64,000 nt of DNA from Sodiomyces alkalinus F11. Taxonomy: Eukaryota; Ascomycota; Sordariomycetes; Glomerellales; Plectosphaerellaceae. The notes under the pieces are model-generated. The model was not told the DNA's origin and made no database searches. It saw only the letters and a list, made by a program, of their open reading frames with translations. Within the stretch, counting starts at the first letter, position 1, and each line of letters starts with the position of its first letter. A program made the translations under genes and the position numbers. The stretch covers positions 3,279,691 through 3,343,690 of the forward strand of contig NW_021167082.1 in the NCBI RefSeq assembly GCF_003711515.1, given 5' to 3'. Below are positions 57,614 to 64,000 of this stretch, piece after piece.

Positions 57614-59760
57614 CTATACTAAAGCCGTATCTACACGATTATAATACGGCTCTAGTTATCTTATTTACGCCATTATACCGTAGATAACTCCTGAAAATAA
57701 GTAGATATACGTAAATAAACTAAGTAAAGAGCTATTGTATACTCTTATCTCTCTAATCACCCCGTTCTCTACGTATACCTGATTAGGGATCCTCTTAGTT
57801 CTAGTTCCTTCTTATATACCGTTCCCTTATTATCTTTACTAACCATACCCTTAAGACATCGCTTATCGAATTCTCTATATATACCTTTACTTACGCTTTT
57901 ATACAGTCCTCCCTCCGACTATATAATTAGCCTTCCTAGTCTTTTAATTAGCGGTAGCCTTATCTGCCTCCTATTTAATCCCCCCGTTATAATAGAGCTA
58001 TCCTTCTTAAGGTATTACTCGAGGCGGCGGTAGATATAGCGCGCTATTAGCTACTACGTCTTAGAGGCTAGCTCGGTATAGGTTATTAAATGACTTAACC
58101 TATTCTTCCTTAGTGTATAGGCTTAGCCTAATAGGACTAACGCGCTTAGCTAGAGGCCGTATATCTACGAGTCTATAGTAAAGAAGATAATAAGATATCT
58201 TAATATCTTTAGCCTAGTACTTCGCCTCCTTTTCCTGTTTATCTTAGATATTATAACTCCTTTTCTTTAAAGCAGTAGAGGGCTTAGGCGCTTTTAGAGT
58301 CGTTAGAGTCTTAGGTATCTTTAGTATCTTCGGTATCTTCGGGGGTAGCGTTTTCTTAATAGTTAGCGGTATCTACTTTACTGCTTAATTACCCTTAGGC
58401 GTCTAGAGCTTAAGACTACTAAGACCTACGTCGTTAACGTTATTATTACTATCGGATAATACTAGGGGGTCCTAGAAACTCTAGCCTAACGTGTTAGTAA
58501 GGTCTATAATCTCGGGATTAAAGGAATTAATAAGGTTAATAGACTCTTCCTTAACTTTAGGCATCTTAGGAGTCTTAGGACCCTTAGGCGGGTTAACCGG
58601 TATCCACTTCTTAGTCTTCTTAATAGGCTAGAATCTAATCGTCTTAGGGGCCTTAGGAGGCGGCGTCGCGGGCTTTATAGCTAGTACTGTATAGTGACCG
58701 AAGCCGAAGAGTTTACTAATATAAATCACCTAACCTTCTTTAATATACTAAGTATATTCCCATATATTATTCCCGTAATAGCGGCCTTAAGTAAATCTAT
58801 AAATCTTAGAGCTCTAAGGGAATAAGTATCCCTTTTAGACTAAAGCTTTAATCTATTCTATAATAAAGGGGCTATATAAGTAACCGTTTAGCTATATAGA
58901 GCCAGAGATACTATAGAACTTCTTAGCTATACTATTAATAGCTTCCGTAGGAGCTTTAATAGAAAGTATCTATAGTATTATAAGACGGGCGAGTTCGAGG
59001 AGGCGTTATTCTCCTTTACTATTAGACTATATACTATTATACCTATATATAATCTAAGTCTCCTAGTCGATAATTAGGCTAATAAAATAGTTACCGTTAA
59101 TATAGTAGATTATAGGGATAAAGCGGCTAGTTTTTAGTATACTACCGCGCCTTATCGGAGAGAGTTATAAACTCCGCCTTACCCTTAGTATCTATTCCCT
59201 AGCACGGAATCTTATTAAGGAATACCGTAGGCCTTAAATCCCCTTACTTACGGCTAACCACCGCACTTATTACTTCTTTTATAATACTCTTCTCTTACCA
59301 CCTATCGGCCTTAATATCTTTATATAGCCGGTAGGCCGATATTAAGATAGAATAGACCTTAAGATATTCTTCGCTACATAAGACTATTAGAGGCGATTAT
59401 AATACGGCGAGCCCTATAGCCTCTATATCTAACCCGTTATCCTTATTCTTATCTAAGAGTCCCTAAACTATCTACTAGCCGTCCTTTAAGCTAGCTCTAA
59501 ACCTAGTATAAGAGGCTTTATTATCTATAGCCTTAAAGAGGCGGTGCGGTAAACCGCTTACTAGGAATACCTATCTACTCTTTTTAGGGTTATACTCCTT
59601 ATAAGGCCTAGTGCTCAGTTTAACAGCGGTTTATCCTTTAGGTTAGATGCCCTTATTTAGGTCTAAGCCCTTAAAGGCGGTGACTTAGTAGTCTACTAAG
59701 TTATTAGCGGCTATAGCGTTAGTACTTACGGGTTCTAGCGTCTACGGTTACTTATATTAC
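57614..59760 (-). pseudogene. Decayed minus-strand reading frame(s), unassigned
   Basis: Minus-strand frames stay protein-like over long stretches when TAG/TAA are ignored, for example ALVQKGYLFPQSSKIYRF-like text near 58850-58790 (with one stop), LFGFGHYTVLAIKPATPPPK near 58710-58650, a Pro/Lys-rich tract KWIPVNPPKGPKTPKMPKVK (58605-58550) and GGLNRR...RLPLIKRLGRLI near 57990-57920. I do not recognise the family. The Pro/Lys-rich linker suggests a gag-like or nucleic-acid-binding protein. It could be the N-terminal half of the MULE protein or a different element. Confidence 0.4.
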
Positions 59761-60465
59761 CCTGATTAGGGTCTTGAGTAATAGTTCCTTATAAAAAGAA
59801 TAGAGAAAAAGGGGGGAGGGAGGGGCGTTAGGGAGATAGGGAGGTTAAAATAGTGAGAAGTGGTCAATATAATAGAGAAAAGATAGGTAAGCCGGAGTCT
59901 ATAAGGATATATCGAAAGGGAAGATTAGGATTAAGGCTAAAAACGGTTCTATTTATCCTCTAAGGGCGTCTTTTAAAGGTTCTCTTCTTAAAGTAAGGGT
60001 CCTTAGCTTATAAATATAGCCCGAATAGTCTTTTAGTCGTTAAAGGAGGTTATTTCCTAAGTCGTGATAAAGATAGTCTCTATACATTAGAAAAAGGGTA
60101 CTAAATTACGAAATCGATGTTAAAAACGCTTACTATAATTAGCTAACTAGCTTTAGCACTTACTATAATTGGCTAATAAATATTGGATAAGGCTCTTTGT
60201 TTATTATTAAGTAGTAGGCGGCGTCGTGATTCTATTATAAAAGGAAATAAAAGGAGGTAGCTATAAATAGCTATAAAGGCAGGTTAAATAGTCGTGATTA
60301 CTTTATTAGTAACGCCTCCTTTAACTTATAGAAGCTATAAGCCGTGCCGTTAATACCTCTACTTACTAGTCTCTTAAATATAAAAGTCGTAGGGTCCCCG
60401 GCTCCTCGTTCTTCTTCTTTTAAGTGACCTTATCACTTCTTTAGATATCTCTTAGATAGCACTAT
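59761..60465. other. Unassigned RIP-altered sequence
   Basis: Purine-rich near 59800-59830. Two near-identical TAATTAGCTAACTAG/TAATTGGCTAATAAA-type blocks occur at 60134-60180. No gene recognised. Confidence 0.4.
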
Positions 60466-60557
60466 AACTTCTTAACTTCTTAACTTCTTAACTTCTTAAC
60501 TTCTTAACTTCTTAACTTCTTAACTTCTTAACTTCTTAACTTCTTAACTTCTTAACT
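60466..60557. repeat. Tandem repeat, unit AACTTCTT, about 11.5 copies
   Basis: A perfect 8-bp array over 92 bp. The unit has no CpA or TpG on either strand, so RIP cannot alter it. Confidence 0.95.
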
Positions 60558-60779
60558 ATACACTATAGCCTCTAAGTATATAATCAGAATATTAAACAAG
60601 GCAGAGCCGTATAAACGTAAGAAGGCCGTGAGCAGGTAAGAGTCCGTTAAGCCTATTCTATAGTTTTCGCCTAAGACGCGTCTAATAAAGGGTACTCCTA
60701 ACGAGTATAACGTTTAGGTAATGCCTATAGATATAACTATAAGTTTTCTTTCCCTGTTTCTCGTGGTTACCCTAATTAG

Positions 60780-61780
60780 GGGATACTAACTTTAGTACTA
60801 AGGTTAATACCTATATCGGTTAGTTCGAAGTGGCTAATAAGGGCGGTATTTTATATATCGAGCTCGACCTCTTATCTTCGGTTATCGATTTAGATACCCG
60901 GCTTACCGTTACGAACCGGTTTTAGGATACCTTATTAAATATTACTAACCGGGATATAGAATAGGCTTTATTCAGGGAGATACACGACTTCTTTAAAACA
61001 CTCTTATTCCGCCGTTATATCTTTGTGGCTAAGGACCTCGTGGGTCCCTAGAAAGAGTATATTATAAAGGTTATAATAAGGCCTTACGCCGCTAGGGCAC
61101 TTATCGTGTAGGTATATAGCGTAGTTAATAAGGTACCCTACTAATACTATAAAGAATACTAGATAGCTATAATAGATCGGGATAATAATAAGATTATATA
61201 TCTATTCTATAAATACGTCTCCCTACCGTAGAATCCACGCTTCCCCAACTACGCTAACTGCCTATTTTATAAGTCTACTTACACATTCCGAAACAGGGGC
61301 TTTTATAAGGAGTTCTAGTAGGCTAAGTATAAGATTAGCTAGCCTGATAATGATTACCCCGGCTTTAAACACTATAATCCCCTCCCTAAGGATAACTTAG
61401 TACTACTATAGTCTTTTTATAACGATAAATAATACCCGAGTTACTCCCCTTAGACTAATATCTTCCTAGTTAATATAACCGCTATAGACTATAAGATTAC
61501 TCGCTAGATATACTAGGCCTATAGCGGTAAGACCGATAAGGCTTATCATAGCTTACTTAGTCTTATCCTAGTACTCTTAGCTTAGTATAGGAAGGAGGTA
61601 GATAGGTATTATAATATTATCTATAAGGCTAAGAAGGTGCCTAACCGGGAGGAAATAGTTATCTACTAGACTATTCTGCTCCCTAAGGGGGCTTAAGTCT
61701 AGCGCCGGGTTTCCGAGAAGTATAGCCCGGAGGAAGGTGACTATAAAAACGACCCTAACCTAGAAACTTAGTTACTTACT
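60780..61780 (+). pseudogene. Decayed gene with DUF3716-like cysteine pattern
   Basis: Plus-strand frame reads FRRYIFVAKDLVGP near 61000-61045, RPYAARALIV near 61080, then KVPYQYYKEY-like text and LFYKYVSLP, NYANCLFYKS and TFRNRGFYKEF (61120-61310). If several Tyr codons are former Cys codons (TGC/TGT to TAC/TAT by RIP), the spacing fits the PCxxC...F..CV...CxNC...C pattern of a fungal domain of unknown function (DUF3716). These domains are often found near or within transposons. The family assignment is tentative. Confidence 0.35.
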
Positions 61781-63439
61781 TAATAGGGTATTTTATAATT
61801 AGGGGAATAGATAGTAAGGATAGGTGCGTGGTTTACTAGATGGCTTATAGAGAAGGGAATTAGATAGTTAATTATCTAGATAATATAACTCTAATAAATA
61901 AACGGGATTTCTAAGAAGCGACGTTCCTTAGTAACTAGGGCTTTTACTCTTTTCGCGAGAACTTCGTGATAGGTCCGATTAGGGGAAGAGGTAGTAAGGT
62001 TAGGTAGAAAAAGATATAAAAGGAGGTCTTCTTTAAGGCTTATCTTCTTCTCTTTTTCTTTCTCTTTATAGTGATCCGTTTCTTATTCTATACGAGTAGA
62101 CTCTACGAACCTAATAAGGCCCTTATAAAAAGAATAAAATTCATAGGTAACGGCCGGTAGTCGCTTAATTAGGCTAAAGAAACTAGGGAATCCCCGGACT
62201 TTCGGGTTTTTATTATTATTATCGCCGTTATCGTTATAACATTACGTTTTTCTTTTCAAGGGGTTTTTCTAGCGGGGCTCTTAACGCCGTTAACTTAGTG
62301 TCTTGAACTTACTCTTTTAGTAATAGGTATAGTGTTAGTCTTTTCTTTCCGGAGGAGGAACTTACGCATAATAGGTTTACGGGTAGTATATATAGGTATA
62401 GTTAGGAGAATAGGAGTATAATATTGGTAATAAGGAGAACGATTGGTAATAGAGATTAGTAAAAAGGGCTTTAAGTAGTAGGAAGGGGAGGGCTCTCATA
62501 CTTCTAAAATCGGGCTTTTAAGATTAATATAATAACTTAATAAGTTACTAGTACTAGGGTTAGTAAAGGAGGGATTTACGGTTTACGGCTTTTAGCCTTT
62601 AACGGTATTTCTCTTAAATATATTATACCCTTAGTAACCGTCCCTATACTAGTTATTCCCGATTATAACTCCTTTCCGTAAAATAGGCAGCTTATATTAA
62701 ACTAGGTGTAATTTAGCTCGGGTTCGATAAATTATACGGTGATTAAGGGAATAGAAGTAAAGAATTCGAGATTATAATAAAAGAAACCTATACTTATTAT
62801 AGAAAAGAGAGTATATACTGGTATATCTTTATAACGTCTATATAGTTAGGCTTACTTATAAATATCATAAATAATAAATCTAGGGAAAAGTCTTCTAGTC
62901 GGGGAAATAAGTCTGGATAGGTTTATAGTGTTTCTGATTAGGGTAATAAAGGTAAAAGTTTAAAAAAGAAACGGATTAGGGTAGTGGTTAGGAAGATTAT
63001 TTATAGGCTTACGCCTTTTATACTAGCGTATATCGCGACTTTAGGTGGATAAAAGACTTAGCTTTATTTACCCTCGGCCCTAGAATTACACGCTAGCCTC
63101 CTAGCGAGTATAGGCTTTAAAAATAAAGAAAAGTAGGGAAAGTGATACTACGGAATAGAATATAGCTTACTAGTATAATCCTTATACTTACTCGGGTTAA
63201 AATCTAGGCGCTATAGAATCTATACCTTAACGGTACTAGACTCTCTTACCTTTTTTAACTCTTCCTCTAGCTTTTTATAATACTCCCCTAATAACTGTCT
63301 TAGTTTCTCGCAGCGGCGTAAAAGACCGTTAATAGTATAATTAGGGGAACTAATATTATCCTCGGCCCTAGTATCTTCCTTAGGGTCCTTATTAGATAAA
63401 AAGGGGTGCTTCGGTGACTTTTTCGGTAATAAGCGCTCC
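61781..63439. other. Decayed sequence, probably 3' region of a gypsy element
   Basis: No clear frame. It lies downstream (minus sense) of the integrase end at 63440-64000, so part of it should be that element's 3' UTR and LTR, but no repeat partner is present in the window. Confidence 0.4.
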
Positions 63440-64000
63440 TTAAGTAAGGTATATAATCCTAAGCTCCTCGCTATAGTCTTATTTAAGTATAGTCTAGTCC
63501 TTAGGCTCTTAGTGCTTATCGTCGTTTTAGATAAACTTCTTTAAGCGGTTAGAGGTAAAAGTAATCCCTTTTAGTTCTTCCTTAGTAAGAGTCTTAAGGA
63601 TAAAGGACTTATTATTATAATTAGCCTTCCAGATACGATATAGGCTATTCTATTAGTAGTTACGCTTAGCCTTACGGCTTATATCGATAGCTTTCTTAGT
63701 ATCGTGAACTAGCATAAGATCCTTAACTTATAGCCTTTACTTACGGAGTACTTAGGTATAGCTTGCGTTAATATAGGCTATCCGTTCCCCTTAGTATTTA
63801 GTAATTATAGTAATAGTAGTATATCGGTCGGTATTAAGCTAGGTAAAAGCCCTTAACCGAAGCATTATCTTATCCTTAGGGGTTTTAACACGGCCCTAGT
63901 CTAGTACTTTTTAGGTTAGGCAGGTCGTCTCGATTAGGGTAATAGCCTTATAGCTATATAGAAGGAAAAAAGGGGTATAGCTAGTAGAAGCTTTTACCGT
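63440..64000 (-). mobile_element. Ty3/gypsy integrase C-terminal part, running off the window
   Basis: Minus strand from the right edge: YGKSFY, a stop, LYPFFLLYSYKAITLIETT, then DKIMLRLRAF (near 63870), DLMLVHDTKKAIDIS (near 63725-63680), LYRIWKANYNNKSFILKTL (near 63640-63590) and TFTSNRLKKFI (near 63560). This follows the fungal gypsy pattern YGxxxxxP, then LxVGDLVLVxDT, then GPYRI and GNRLKRF. No chromodomain follows, which distinguishes it from the elements at 5640 and 28691. Confidence 0.75.

Overview
The window looks like a filamentous ascomycete (Pezizomycotina) chromosome segment. About 61.6 kb of the 64 kb is old retrotransposon sequence carrying the signature of repeat-induced point mutation (RIP): CpA has become TpA on both strands, while CpG survives. 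Hand counts illustrate it. Bases 1021-1080 contain 10 TpA, no CpA and no TpG. Bases 49441-49500, in the gene island, contain 7 CpA and 2 TpA. Almost every retroelement frame is broken, and the stops I read are mostly TAG or TAA at positions where relatives have Gln or Trp. Long ORFs are therefore absent outside the island, and the elements had to be read through these stops.

Layout: 1-3640 LINE (family 1, + strand); 5640-7000 Ty3/gypsy integrase plus chromodomain (-); 7080-13254 LINE copy A (-); 13270-14345 gypsy gag (-); 15400-15720 LINE ORF2 tail (+); 15934-16360 LTR-2; 17180-18300 copia gag (+); 19595-20234 LINE-2 3' end (-); 20520-24411 copia-1 with its 5' LTR (-); 24413-24997 LTR-2 and LTR-3 pieces; 25060-26647 LINE-2 3' part (-). 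LINE copy B (+) starts at 26648 and resumes at 39099-39486; it is split by a 10.4-kb Ty3/gypsy chromovirus (28691-39098, -) with two LTRs and a 5-bp target duplication. That gypsy is itself interrupted by a solo LTR-2 (33118-33543). Then come copia-1 pieces (39487-42419, +), an AT-rich spacer (42420-43337), and a full-length copia-2 (43338-48879, -).

The only intact host sequence is a roughly 2.1-kb island, 48880-50984. It carries two convergent intron-containing genes: POP5 (RNase P/MRP protein subunit, +) and GPN2 (GPN-loop GTPase, -), whose stop codons are 75 bp apart. Both are expected to be essential housekeeping genes. Each start codon lies only about 130-150 bp from the 5' LTR of a copia element transcribed away from it: copia-2 on the left and copia-1 on the right. 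RIP damage fades out inside these two LTRs.

To the right are copia-1 (50985-56200, +), a Mutator-like transposase remnant (56240-57281, -), an LTR-3 copy (57282-57613), unassigned decayed frames, an 8-bp tandem repeat (60466-60557), a cysteine-rich decayed frame (60780-61780, +) and a gypsy integrase end running off the window (63440-64000, -). The two host genes do not act in one pathway: one processes tRNA and rRNA precursors, the other supports RNA polymerase II assembly. Coordinates of decayed elements are approximate unless LTR ends are stated.
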